Notes: generated by a model from the letters alone, not told the origin. DNA of 64,000 bases from Trichopria drosophilae (GCA_030407085.1 CM059583.1:42129001-42193000); one strand, 5' to 3'. Numbered from the stretch's first letter, positions 12,623-24,659 are shown. Made by a program: numbers and translations.

Positions 12623-14077
12623 AACAAATAACTGATCTACGTTTTTGACGAGCAAATCACAAAGTATTTGTGATGCATACTTTTAATTTTTCTAGCTAAT
12701 TTATTTCTGAAGAGAGGAACTTCTCTGCTCTAACAGAAATTATTGCAAATTTTACTAGAAATATTTTTTATTTTTGGTAAATCTTCGGAAAGACTGCTTC
12801 ACCTGGAAAAAATATTTTTTATACGGTTTCCGACGTATTTTGGGTCGCTGATCACGAATCTGATGATAAAAATTGGCGGTCGAACGTATCTTGGCCGCTA
12901 TCTCGAAAAAATACCAAAAAAAATGTCATTTTTTTCATTTTTTTTGCATTTCTTTCGAAAATTGAACTCGCACGAAAAAAAGTTTCAAACAAAAGTTGTA
13001 GTGCGGGAAATTCCCTATAAAAAAGGTTATATGCATTTTTGTCGTATCTTCTATAAAAAATGCGAAATAAACCTGAGATGGTATGGCTGACAATCTAGCC
13101 ATATGTCATATGGGTTCGATTATATCACTCATAACTGTGTGGTTAGAGGTTAGGTTAGTATAAAAAGGGGGGTCTGGGGGGCGGAGCCCCCCAGCACGCA
13201 AGCACCACTTAGGTCACGCAAGGGCATCCAGGACGTAGACCTAAGTAGTGTGTGCGATGACCCCCCTTTTTATACTAGCCTAACCTCCAACCAACAGATT
13301 TTAGTGATAATCGAACCTACATGTAGTATGTGTCGCTCTGAATAACAATGTGTAGACCGAAGGATAGTATAAATGAGGAGGGGGTGGTCTGGGGGGCGAA
13401 GCCCAAGCACACAAATGGCCTTAGGTAAACTTTAGTTCTACGTAGGTTAGGCAGTAGTTACGTTGGGTTAGCATAAATTGGATGTGTAAACACATATGCG
13501 AGTTTGGCCATTTCTAGGTCAGAAATCCCGCTTTTATCATTTTTCTCATATTTAGGGCTTTATTTAAGGGGTTTATTTGCAATTTATGAAAAAAATTTAT
13601 AAAACCTTTTTTGTAGAGATTTTTGTGCTCTACAACTTTTGTTTGAAACTTTTTTTCGTACGAGTTCAATTTTTCGAAATAAATGCAAGAAACTGAAAAA
13701 AATGAAGTTTTTTGATGTTTTTTCAAGATTTTAGCCAAAAATATTGCCGACCGCCAATTTTTATTGTCAGATTCGTGATCAGCGACCCAAAATACGTCGG
13801 AAACCATATAATAAATATTTTTTCCAGGTGAAGCAGTCTTTCCGAAGATTTACCATTTGTCCACTTTGGTTCTAATTTTTTTTAAAGCCCTAAAACAATC
13901 CAAGCTTTCCATCTTTACCATCACACAAAAATGGTGCCTTTTTCCAGCAAAATTTGCATTAATTTTTTAGAGCAGACGAGTTTTTGTGATTAGAAATAAA
14001 TTTGCTAGAAAAATTAAAAGTATGCATCTCAAAAACATCGTGATTTGATCGTCAAAGACTTACATCAGTTATTTGTT
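12623..14077. mobile_element. 1.46-kb foldback element with long inverted arms
   Basis: Left arm 12623-13073 and right arm 13566-14077 are inverted copies with many substitutions and indels; the left arm has lost about 60 bp near 12766. Shared landmarks: AACAAATAACTGAT at the tips, GCATACTTTTAATTTTTCTAG, GGTAAATCTTCGGAAAGACT, TGGGTCGCTGATCACGAATC and AGTTTCAAACAAAAGTTGTA. The centre (13107-13540) is a different, GC-richer insertion. ORFs in the arms (12743-13090 +, 13514-13807 -) are in different frames and look non-coding. No target-site duplication was identified. It resembles a foldback-type or non-autonomous DNA transposon. Confidence 0.75.
13107..13330. repeat. nested palindrome with GC-rich hairpin
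   Basis: Left half (GGGTTCGATTATATCACT ... GGTTAGAGGTTAGGTTAGTA then TAAAAAGGGGGG) is inverted in the right half at 13261-13330. The inner arms are CACCACTTAGGTC (about 13203-13214) and GACCTAAGTAGTG. On the left side only, 13174-13194 forms a perfect hairpin with 9-bp arms CTGGGGGGC and GCCCCCCAG and a GGA loop. A diverged direct copy of AGTATAAA...GGTCTGGGGGGCGAAGCCC follows at about 13366-13410. The G+C content is strikingly different from the flanks. Confidence 0.7.
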
Positions 14078-16586
14078 TATGGGTTTTAGTTTTCTGTTAT
14101 CATAAGAGCAAGATTTTTTAACATAAAAGTATACATTTGTATTTCTAATCCGGATTTTGTTCTTTCATTCCACATTTATAGTTATTAATTTCTTTTAATT
14201 AATATTATATTATTTTTTCATTAAGTCTATTTCAGACCATTCCCAAATTAATTATTAGGATTTTATTAGTTAATGCTTGAAATTATTGCACTTTTATTTA
14301 AAGGTTAGTTTACTCGATTAGTCTGAATAATGTCTGCATAACTAAACAAGGTTATCTCATTTTTGCAGCAATAGAGGAAGTTCTTATTGCAAGTCGATTT
14401 GAGACATATTATAATTAAGGACATGGTTGTTATTGCACTATCTTTAGTTTCAACAAACGGAAATCGCATTTTGAAATAGACTGCATTACAAAAAAAATGA
14501 GACAGTGGACAAATGGATTTTGCATTAACGTATGTAACTGGATTAATAATATTAAAATATCGTAACATTATTCAACATGAAAAAACTTCTTTTTAGATAA
14601 TTTTTTTTACGACATAGTTTATTTTTATTTTTGATAACGACGATCGGTTGTGATCGTTTTCATGGTTACGAAAATACTTCTTTGAAAGTCTAATTTTCAT
14701 TTCATGGAGCAGTTTGAAATAATAATTTTTGATTCCCCAGAATTAACACGTTTTTTTTTTACTTCATGCTTTTGGATTTAAGTGAGTCACATGGGTACTA
14801 TTCCTGTTTCACAGTAGTGTGACCACTAAAATGTAGCTCATTACGTGTTGTATTGTTTATTGTTATTTTTTAAACTCTGAACTGTTATAGATAATCAGTG
14901 ACGAATGCACATTACGCATAAAAGAGGCAATAATTTATGATAAGGTTTCTTGGCAATTGTATTTTCCTACCTGATTGAGACGCAACAATAGGTTATAAAT
15001 AGTATACTGTATACATACAATTAATATTTAACAAATTTATGTTCCCAGTATACTTAGTAAATACGTATGTTAGAAAAGAATATTGTAACATTATTTCAAA
15101 ACTTGTTTATACTTTAACTTAAACACGCACAGAATTATTGCCACTTTTTAATGTACTACAGGCTTTTTGATAACAAAATTGTAAACTTTTATAATTTTTA
15201 TTCCTTTTTGTTGTTATAATAGTGGTTTTAAGAAAATATATGTTATTAATATAACAAATTATGAACTGCATGAAATGTTTGTATGGGTTTAATAATTCCC
15301 AGTCTTTTAGAATCCTTTCGGTAAAATTATGAATTAGTTTTGACATTCTGACAATCAAATTTTCAAATAATTTTGTGCAATGTTAGCTTAAATTACTGCA
15401 ATGCGATGTATGTAATCACAGAAGCAAAAGAACTCATTTAACCGCAGTACTACACTAATGTATGACCCTGTATTTTTGTACCGAGTAGGTTTTTTCCCAG
15501 TTATGGTGGGTTTTTCCCTACGTGATTGCACATCTGAATGGGGGTCCTTTAAAAGTCGGTCATTGCCAAACCGGACGGGGAGTTAAGCACCCATTGATAA
15601 GATTGACGGCAATATAATAAAATTTGATGTATAAAACAAACCTTACTGAAATGTCCAAAAAATATGAAGAATACTTTGACAAATCTGATCTGTTCTATTT
15701 GCTATTGTTTAGTCTGTTTCAAGCAAGTCAAATTGAGTCAATAACGTATTCAAACGCTTGGAGCATGGAATATCTTGTGATCAGCAGAATCGCATTCGTT
15801 TAGACAATAGTATGTTGACTTTTCAATTCTTAGGCAGCACAGATCCCAAAAAGAATAAGAAGTTCAGGGATTTAGAAGTTAGGTGAAAAATTTCCCTCTG
15901 TAGCAACGCTATTTATTTAGAATCAATAATATGATGGGAATTTTTTTAATCCAGATTGTAATTTTAGTCTAGTTGTGCATTTTTTAAGCATGGCAGTTTT
16001 CGTTTTTAAATAATCGTTTGCAAATAACAGATAAATACAGATATGATGCATATTTTGAGTACCTGCTAAACTTATTGTGATATTCGTAATAAGCAGCAAA
16101 AACCAAGCTCGATGTGCCTTTGGTTTTTGAGCGTGGTGGTTTTTCTAAAACTTTAACATGGCCTCTGTTCATCAATGTCGAAAAATCAAGTATTTTGACT
16201 AGTTGGTCATAACAGACGTTAGTTGGATATTCTCAAATCATGGGGTTATTAGTTCATGCATTTCTCATCACAGGTGCGCACCTCTTACACCTATAGCTAA
16301 TATTTGGTCTCTTTACACGTATTTGATTGTTAAACAAACCTATCGTAGCATATTTATAGAACTCAGTTTCAACACAAATATCTAAAAATATACATTTCTT
16401 ATTACCAAAGGACTCTCTGAATACTACTACATAAGACCGGAGGTCTCGACACTATATTGAACGCAGCATTAGCATATAGTTTTTAATCAAAAGTTCACGT
16501 TTTTTTAACTGCATGTCTTTCCTCAACTTAGATCTGAATCTGTATAAAGTTGACAAAAAAAAATGCTAAAAAATATTGAAATAATA
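14078..16586. other. gene-free AT-rich DNA
   Basis: No supported gene. A patch at about 15480-15610 (GTCGGTCATTGCCAAACCGG then ACGGGGAGTTAAGCACCC) is richer in G+C and may be a repeat remnant; it matches no family I can name. Confidence 0.45.
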
Positions 16587-16848
16587 CTATTCTTTCTTTT
16601 GTTTTCTTTGCGGTACCTCAGTATTTTCAATCAATGACAGTAAGGCATCGTTAAAAATACTCGGCAAAACTGACCAGCTCAAGAAGAATAGCTGCATAGT
16701 GACAGGGATAAGGGATAAGGCAAACATACTAGCGCTTTTAGAGTTCAAAATGAACTTCGGATTCACCTGATGGAAAGGCAGATGCACTATACTGTAAGGT
16801 TTCATTTGTATGCACGTCTATTTTTTTTTATCCTTATACACTTACCTT
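16587..16848 (-). other. weak minus-strand exon candidate
   Basis: A 72-residue minus-strand ORF (16587-16805) has fairly coding-like codons and a hydrophobic centre (SMFALSLIPVTMQLFFLSWS). On the same strand a good donor GAAG|GTAAGTG lies at about 16842-16848, after a short open stretch preceded by TATTCATCAG. An acceptor-like CTTACAG also lies just inside the ORF. Different splice choices give different frames, so no product is proposed. It could be chance. Confidence 0.15.
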
Positions 16849-17282
16849 CGAATTTACCATCGTCGGTGGAACTACGAAAGAGTACTTTTTTGCACAGGCA
16901 TAAGACTCTGATGAATATTTAATGCATTAATTCTAAATACATACGAATTCTATATTTTCGATTCAGATAGTATAAAAATGCATTTTAAACATTTATTAAT
17001 TAGCAAAATTAGTATCCCTATACATTGGGTGTAAGATGATAAGTCTATGCATACTGAGGCAATAAATATTGCTTAAAGGAGTGATTAAAACTCTATTTTA
17101 CCCACGCATTACCAAATGTACTTTTGTCATATGTCAGTGTTCGTGACTGCTACTGCCAAAGTCAATTGTCTAATTTATTGTAAGTCAATATTCATGACTA
17201 TTTCAGACATCAGTTCTTACTTTATACACATTATTTTCTGTGCTTAATCCTGTAAAGTACATCTCGATGAAAGTATCTTATA

Positions 17283-17466
17283 TTTCGATAGAAGTGGGTA
17301 AAAGTTTTTTCTACGAATGTGTAGGCCAAGTTGAAGGCGAGGTCCACATTCACATTGGTTGAAAAAATATTTTCGCACATGTGCCGAACGATATTTTTCG
17401 ACGTGAGCGTACGGAAAATGCGTCCGACAAATATAAAGAGTGTGGAAAATAGCATTTTCCGCACGC
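17283..17466 (-). repeat. interspersed repeat, copy 1 (pairs with 31485-31640)
   Basis: The reverse complement reads GTGCGGAAAATGCTATTTTC, then GTCGGACGCATTTTCCGTAC and ACATTCGTAGAAAAAACTTT. The + strand at 31485-31640 has the parallel order: GTGCGAAAAATGCTACTTTA, TCGGGCGCATTTTACGCAC and GTGTAGAAAAACTTTTAGAC. Both are diverged copies of one family. The ORFs they carry match only through DNA homology and do not show a known domain. Confidence 0.5.
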
Positions 17467-18828
17467 GATGTCGAAAAAACTTTTAGTCTAAGCCTACACT
17501 AAGTTTCTAAACTAAATCTTTTACGTAGAGGGACTGACATTTATTTTTCTTAACACCGAGAGGAAAGAAGCAAGCAGGAGGAAAGATGCCGCTTATTCTC
17601 TCAGCCATAAAGAAAAATCGTATACTTCCCTCGGGAAGTAAAAAAGAATGCCTCAGACTGCACGTTTCTCACCCTCTGCTTCGTCACGGGACATTCTTTA
17701 GTCGATGAGACATTCTTTATTTTACCTCCCTCGTTAAGTAATGTACTATTACCACTGATCTGTTTATTATCAATCTAATTACTATATTTCAATTCTTGAA
17801 AAGAACATTTTGCTTTCCATAGAAAATAGTCGAAATTGTTTTCTCGGTGGTTTTGAGGATCAATGATAATGAATATTACCTAGCAATTTCAAAATTCAAA
17901 ATGGCGGATTGAAATGTAAAAATTAATTGGTGCATATAAAACAGGGGTCTAGTTGGGTTACTCGAAATGTCGGGTCCGAGGGGGCGGAGAGAATTCGGAA
18001 ATAGTTTCTTCATGAATGTAAAAGCGGATTGTTGCAACGTGCGAATTTGTTGCTCTAACTACAACAAAATCTAAACATGCCTTAGCATCATTGTCTAGTT
18101 GGTGTTACTATTTTAGGTTAGTTGGCATTCTGACTGCTTTTCCATGTAAGAGCAACTAGTAGGGTGTTGTGTGGTGATGTGGAACATGGGGTGATGTGCA
18201 ACACCGCCGGTTTCTGATCTACAGTTCGATATTGGACATAATGGTTTACTGCCATCTGTTTGTATTGACAATAACTTGTTTTTCATATGTATTTCACGAG
18301 ACAGCGTACAGTCAGGTTCACTGTATACGTACATCAATTAGTTAAATTTCTCGAGAGAATATTTTTCGCGCTTTTCATGTCTATTCGTTTCGTGAAGCGT
18401 TTTAATTTATTTGATAGGTAAATGTGTGTTCATTGTTGGGTTTTTAAGTCCTTTTGAATATCAAAAGATATTTTGTGTTTCCATTGCATTGTATTGCATG
18501 CAAATAAATGTCACAAAATATTGTATTTGGGGTGATAGGCAACATTGCTTTTTTAGTTACTACGTTATGTCTGTGTAAAAGAAAAAAATTCTTCTGACCC
18601 CCATTCTAGGTCCGCCATTTGGAAATTTTAAAAAGTATGTATCGGGAATTCATTACACGTTGTGGACGCGATATTTTAAGCTTGTAAGCATTTATACTCG
18701 TTTGTATCGAAAAAAACGTATTTTAAAAAAAAAAAGTTTTAAAAACCTTATTTTTTACCAAATAATGGCCGTATCTTTTTGGATTTTCATTTTTTTGCAA
18801 TTTTGATTTTAGAATCTGAAAGAGCAAC
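17467..18828. other. gene-free stretch with a small inverted repeat
   Basis: At about 17625-17745, a block CTTCCCTCGGGAAGTAAAAA then AGAATGCCTCAGAC is repeated in inverse as GACATTCTTTATTTTACC TCCCTCG. Otherwise no gene or element recognised. Confidence 0.4.
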
Positions 18829-18980
18829 TTTGATACCATAAGAATATATATATAAAAAAAGGGTTTCTTGGTATAGTCAGTCACCATAATATGAAAGATG
18901 TAGTTTAGGAAAAAAAAATATTGAACGTTTCGTCCTTGGATGCGTGTAGGACTTATCAATAAGGTTTGATACCATAAGAA
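18829..18980 (-). mobile_element. 120-bp retroposon with perfect 16-bp target-site duplication
   Basis: TTTGATACCATAAGAA occurs exactly at 18829-18844 and 18965-18980. The 120 bp between read, on the minus strand, from CCTTATTGATAAGTCCTACA through CATCCAAGGACGAAACGTTC to an A/T-rich tail (TTTTTTTATATATATA). A long exact duplication plus a terminal A/T tail is the signature of target-primed retroposition. The insert is a short SINE or a severely truncated LINE end. Confidence 0.7.
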
Positions 18981-19499
18981 ATGGCTCTATCAAATTTTTT
19001 GGCATACCTAATCCTAAAGAAGTACTGCGTTGAAAATTGTATTCAAAATGTGTCTCTCCCGTCCTTAAAGGGTTAAGTATAGCAAGCCTTCAGACTTTCA
19101 AGTTCAGAATAGAGAATTTAGCAAAGGCAAATTCATTTTTTCAATCAGAACCTAATTTTTCATTTCAAAACCACTGGACTTTTAGGGCAGAACACATGTT
19201 TATATTTCATAAATTATGTACTAAAATTTTACCTTCTGGGCAATTTTATAAGTCGAAATTTTGTCAATTTAACTTTCAGAATATACCTTAAACACTTTTT
19301 TACTAAGAGGAAATTTTTGAACTCATTATTTCGTTATATACCAAATAGATTTTGACTTAGAAGACATATTTTAGGTTGTAATTTGGCTATTTTTACTAAA
19401 ATAGGACATTCAGAATTCCTTATTTTGCTGCTTGTGGTACCACAATTAAAATTTAAGACAATACAGCTTTAGTTACTACACATGACTTATTTGTGGCAT
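18981..19499. other. gene-free AT-rich DNA
   Basis: No supported feature; a short ORF at 19037-19291 has no recognisable domain. Confidence 0.4.
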
Positions 19500-19976
19500 T
19501 GTTTCTTTTCAGGTAGTCCTGCCAAGAGCAACGACGTAATTTTGGGCACATCTTACCTCCAAATGTCAAATCATCGCACCTACCGTTTCTCAGGAAAAGG
19601 AGTGGAGAAAGCCCGTACGTATAGATATATAACCTAGTGATGATATTTCGGCTGTCGGGCGTGTCGTCGATCCACAAGGTACTTGATGATTTTTTACCTT
19701 TGTGGGGCCACCGGTGGAGGGGACACCGTACATCGATGGGATTCCCACCTTCTCGGGGTGCCGCGGGACTTAAGTGGCACATAGGCACTTGTATCTCGGT
19801 ATTTCGCCGCGAACCCACCAACGGTTCGGAGCATCCTCTCGCGTCCGAGTGACTCCATCGCGGTACTCCGCGGTGTACTGTGCCGGTACTTTACTTGTGT
19901 TCCGTAATTTCGTAATCAGTGCGTAATTGTGGATCGCGATTGTTGATTAGTTTTTCTCTTTCGTTCTACGAAGAAA
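19500..19976 (+). promoter_or_regulatory. GC-rich island with candidate promoter and non-coding exon
   Basis: A sharp rise in G+C and CpG in an AT-rich background, ending in AATTTCGTAATCAGTGCGTA (Inr-like ATCAGTG near 19914-19920) and, ~60 bases later, a strong donor AAGAAA|GTAAGT at 19977. This layout fits an insect promoter with a short untranslated first exon on the + strand. The ORFs crossing it (19637-19852 +, 19453-19821 -) have no recognisable product. Which gene it would serve is unknown; the desaturase 36 kb downstream is one possibility. Confidence 0.35.
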
Positions 19977-22468
19977 GTAAGTTGGATTCATTCAAATTTC
20001 TAAAAAGTGGAGTTCCTTAATATCGAGTGACAATTTACAGTGTTTAATATAATGTGTGCAGACATTTTTTATTCTTGGTGAATCAAAATGTCATTAAAAA
20101 AACAATATTTTTATAATAGTTGTAATTACAGAAACATTTCAAATATCGCTTGAGAATGGTTTGAAACGTTTCTCTATAACCACCATACTCTATCAGTTCG
20201 AAAGGTCACAGAATATATTAGTATAAATAAATATTTTTTAAAAAGGGTCTAAACATGGTGACCGATATTTTAATATTGTGTATTTTTTTTAAAATGTCAT
20301 TTTAATGCTAATTCACCCAGGAAATTAATTTCTGCACACATTATAATAAATAAAATATATTTTTATATTTCTTTTAAATTTGCAGTGTTTTTTTTTAACA
20401 ATTGTTGGGGTTTCACGTGATTGCTTTAATTAATGCACTGAGAAAATATTCTTTAAACAAATCGTCATATTGTCTTCTAAGCGAGCAACTCTGAATGTGA
20501 ACAATTTAAAATCATTACAACATTTGTTCAAAATATATTTTGTAATGATGTATTTTTTCAGAAAAGTGTCAGAAATATGTGGATTTTACCAGAATGTATC
20601 ACTCAGAGTTACCACAAAATATCACAATTTTTATATTAAACATTTTTTTATAGTATAATTATATTCGAGTATAAAATGTCTATGAAATTAAATTATTTTA
20701 ACTTAGTACAAGTTAAATGTTTTCTGTAGTACCTTGGGATAAACATTAATATGCAGATTTTGTTAAGTAGCCTAACGTTTTCTTTTTAAATAATGCAGGA
20801 AACATTATCATTAAAAATACCTGCAAATTTCGACTTGAAATTAAAAAATTGAAACATTCGAGTAAACTAGAAATAATTTCACTAGAATAGATACCATAGA
20901 ATAGAATAATCAGTGTTGAAACCATGTAAAGTGTTTTTAGTATTGTGTATTCATATTTATTAAATTTACAACGCTCAACTTTTCATTCGTATTTTTATAC
21001 ACAATAGTATCTTTACAATGTACGACACATTTGAAAATTATTAGATTGTCAAGACATAGAAACATGATGAATTATAAAAAAATGGTAAAAACACGGATTT
21101 TGTCTAGACGTCTGACATCAATATTGGTTCTAACATTTTTTTTCTCTTAAAAATTAATAATTAATAAACATTTATGAAAACTTATTAAATAAATTCAATT
21201 TTTAGCAAATAAACATAGCATTGAGATTAGACAATTATCTTGAATATATTCTGGAAATGTTCATCGGTTATAACTTTATGACAGTTTTTTTTTGCATAAA
21301 CAATATCAAATAAAACACACTTATTAGCTGTTAAATATCTTATAAAATAAGAGTAATTAAAAAAATGTAAATAAAAATTATTTGAATGTGCTTAGTGTTA
21401 TTTAGTTAAAATAATATATTCAAGTAGATATTGAATTCAATAATTTGAAAGAAAATATTTTCTCCAATTAAAAAAGTATTTTTCTTTATAATGTTAATCT
21501 ATACTAAAATGAATTTAAATATTTTCATAGTAAATACTTACTTAAGACTATTTAAATACACGTTCATTCCAATCTACGCAACTAATTTAAGATCTTTTTG
21601 AGTAGTTGTTCCTGATCTTAAAAGATTTAATATTAATTATCCTAATTTATTTATAAGTCATATAATTAGTATCCAAATTTTAAATAGGAAACTAGCTTCT
21701 CAGTTAGATGTTCTTCTTCGGCTAAGTATCGATGAAAGTAAAAGATTTAAACGGATACGAGCATTGACCTTTATTTTCACATTAGTTTAAAATTTGGTTA
21801 TCGTAAACAATGACTAGTTTAAAATGTTTCCTTTTTGTGAAAAACCAAATGAAAGGGGCATTTGGAAAACGATTCATTAGAGGAAATGAGTTTGAAAAAT
21901 TCGGGACGATCCGTTTTTCGGGACGAACAGTTCTTTTAGATATATAAAAAGTGCGAGGTTGGGAATGAAATTTCAAGGTCATTGTCTTCTTGTGTTCGAA
22001 ATTTGTATATTTTGTATGTATTCATTAGAGTCGTCTATTATGAAAAATATTGACCATTTTCCTTATATTTTATATTGTTATATTTAATTAAAAAATGCAG
22101 AAATGTAGTTCATAAATTAAATCTTAATTTTCGTAATACATGCAGAAATATTTTTAGATTAATTTATTATTAATATTTTTAATTCTTTGTAGTGAGAATT
22201 ACTCTTCTATTTCACACTAGCCTTGTAAACATTTTAAAATTCAGTTAGTTTTAAATCGAATAAAACCAAAAATGAAAAAAATTAAACCTAATTACCTCTT
22301 ATTGGATTTTGTTCATTTTCGAATAATGTACAAATTAAATTAACTGTACTTTTAACTATACAATAACTTATCTCTTTTCTTATTATGCATAAAAAAGAAT
22401 TAAAAGGAAATAATAGTAAATATGCCAAGTAAGTTTTGCAGTAAATATACGTACGACATATATCCTTA
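19977..22468. other. gene-free AT-rich DNA
   Basis: Very AT-rich with no gene or element recognised. Confidence 0.5.
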
Positions 22469-22647
22469 ATTTTCTATCCATAGTAGTCTAATGGATTTAT
22501 CAACGAATATGATAAAAATTATTGACATATACTTAATCTATGTGATAATTCTAATGAATATACCACGATAATATGTGCATATCGAATTCCTTGCAATCAT
22601 TTATAAATTTTTGTTGATAAATCCATTAGACTGATATAGATAGAAAA
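22469..22647. mobile_element. 179-bp palindromic MITE
   Basis: The left end TTTTCTATCCATAGTAGTCT then AATGGATTTATCAACGAA matches the reverse complement of the right end, TTTTCTATCTATATCAGTCT then AATGGATTTATCAACAAA, over about 40 bp. The short AT-rich centre has no coding capacity. The family is unrelated to the CACNG-ended elements. Confidence 0.7.
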
Positions 22648-22669
22648 CCTTCATATTTTCTCAATTTGA

Positions 22670-22920
22670 AACAATTTGAAAATTCGCTGATTCTCAGTGA
22701 ATAGTCATGATTACCTGTTTTTAAAAAGGAGCCACTGAGAAGCAGCGAAATTTCACTGGTTTAGTCTGTGAAATTAAGTTATTTTAAGGGACAATACTTG
22801 AATCAGTGAAACTCTAACGTGAAACTGAAATTCTATTGGGTTTTCACTGTTTATGCAGAGAATATGATAAAAGTCACTGATTCAAATAGTGTTTCACTGT
22901 TTTGAATTGAGAGTGTAAGT
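22670..22920. repeat. region with recurring CAGTGAAA motif
   Basis: CAGTGAAA or its inverse TTTCACTG recurs several times (for example near 22752, 22813, 22846 and 22894), along with CTCAGTGA/CACTGAGA and GATTCA neighbours. It looks like a degenerate repeat with both orientations of one motif. Edges and class are uncertain. Confidence 0.35.
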
Positions 22921-23640
22921 ATAATTTTCCAATATGAATATGGACAAGAGAATTTAAAATTTGTCTAGAACTTCTTATTGCGATGCCGTTTTAGGTCGTT
23001 CTATTTCAGCAGGGTACGAAAGGGATTTTTTTTCAAATTCAAATATTTTATCCGTTTTTGTCTGTAGTTTCAAGAGAATCCCAATATTCAGATATTTCGA
23101 AAAAAATCGTAAGACTTAATATTTCTACATTTGTTGGCCATTTTTCTCAAATTTGATGCCGTATTGCAATTCCTGATTGCTGAAACTCAACTCCGATCTC
23201 TGATTCTTCAAGAGCGTCCTCGAAAGTAATGGTATACATACCTTACAATTTTGTTATCTTTGAATTTGATACGAAATGCGCTATTGTAATTGATTAACAA
23301 ACAATTTAATTTCGGACATTGAAGGGTTAATTACCGAATTGAAAATTTGATAATTTCAGAATATCTGGAATGAAGTGTCGCAAAAAAATACTTCAACAAG
23401 ATTATTTCGGTAAATTTTAAAACCTAGCTATTAAAAAAACTGTAAAGAAGTACAGTAACAAAGTATATATGTATATTTCTGACGTCTTTGACCTTGAAAA
23501 ATTTTGGTAGTTGGTGTGCGTAATTCCTTTTCATGTGTATTAGATAACATATTATAATAATGTTTTTTGATAATAAATACAATTCATGTAAATATTGACT
23601 GATAGAGTGTTGCCACAAAGAATATTAAATTTAACATATT

Positions 23641-24659
23641 GACGTTTCACGTCAACCGGATCATCAATGTGCCCAAAATTTGGATTAATCTATCTGGTCA
23701 AGCGCTTCCAAAAATGCTCTGGCCTTTTAGAAAATTCAGAAATCTAATATGGGGCATTAAATATGGCGCTTGAAAAACAATTACCCAACACGATAGTAAA
23801 ATATTTCAATTTGAAAAATATGCGTCCAATAAAGCACGTAAAACTAACTTTGGAACTTTTAAGTGCAAATTCTAATGGAACTCCGAATACCAAATTGAGC
23901 GGATCTTGAACCACCATGAAACCTATTTTATAATGGGACACTGAATCTTATTTTAACCCCAAAATCTCAAAATTTAAAATGGTGCGTTCAAAATGACAGA
24001 AATACACTGAAAGTAGTGAATGGCTGTGTTAGGGAGACGTATGCCTGAATTACCTAGAAATATGGCTAATTCAAGCAGATGTCTGGTTAATTCAGACATA
24101 TGTCTGACTACCACAGCCTTACATTACTTTCAGTATAGCATCATTAAACCTTTGGTGTTGATGTTGAATAGCACTGTTTTACAAGAGCAAACTCAAAAGG
24201 TGATTGCATAGGAGATAGGGCGATTGTAAAGGTTCGATGGCGGCTTAATGCGCGCCATTTAGATCCGTCATTTTGAATTTAAAAATTCGAGATTATCATA
24301 AATTCCAATATGTTACCTAAATACTTTATATCGGTAGATAATGGTTAAACCATTTGTTGCGATAAAATGGAATAAATTGGTGGTGGTGTAACGTTTGCCA
24401 TTTTGTATTGTAGAATTCTATTAGTATTCGCAATGATAAGTTTCAAAGTAAGTTTTACATGTTTTATTCGGCGCACATTTCTTCAATTAGAACACTTTGC
24501 TACTGTTTTGGTAGAGTGTTGAAAGCGGGGGTTTCGGGTGCTATATATTTAGGCCTCGTATTGGATTTTCTAAAAGGCCAGAACATTTTTGAAAGCGCTT
24601 GACCAGATAGGCTAATCCAAATTTTGGGTGCACTGATGATCCGGTTGAGGTGAAACGTC
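23641..24659. mobile_element. 1-kb terminal-inverted-repeat element with a nested MITE
   Basis: The left end (GACGTTTCACGTCAACCGGA then TCATCAATG, CCCAAAATTTGGATTA, GGTCAAGCGCTT) is mirrored by the right end at 24550-24659 (AAGCGCTTGACC, TAATCCAAATTTTGGG, GATGATCCGGTTGAGG then TGAAACGTC). The arms are about 110 bp and somewhat diverged. There is no transposase. The interior has AAAATGGYG-type motifs in both orientations and is interrupted by a MITE at 24005-24135. Confidence 0.65.
24005..24135. mobile_element. 131-bp MITE with TA duplication, nested
   Basis: Ends CACTGAAAGTAGTGAATGGC and (inverse) TACTGAAAGTAATGTAAGGC are inverted repeats continuing into GCTGTG. TA flanks both sides (24003-24004, 24136-24137). 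It interrupts the older element 23641-24659. A decayed relative lies near 12510-12560. The size and TA target site fit a Tc1/mariner-mobilised MITE. Confidence 0.7.

Noticed and set aside
12743..13090. 115-residue ORF in the foldback left arm
   Set aside because: The homologous right arm is open in a different frame and the sequence is indel-rich; reads as repeat DNA, not protein.
13514..13807. 97-residue minus-strand ORF in the foldback right arm
   Set aside because: Same reason; no recognised domain.
15480..15610. 5S-rRNA-like words (GAGTTAAGCACC, CCAAACCGGACGGGG)
   Set aside because: Only short resemblance; the conserved order and length of 5S rRNA are absent.
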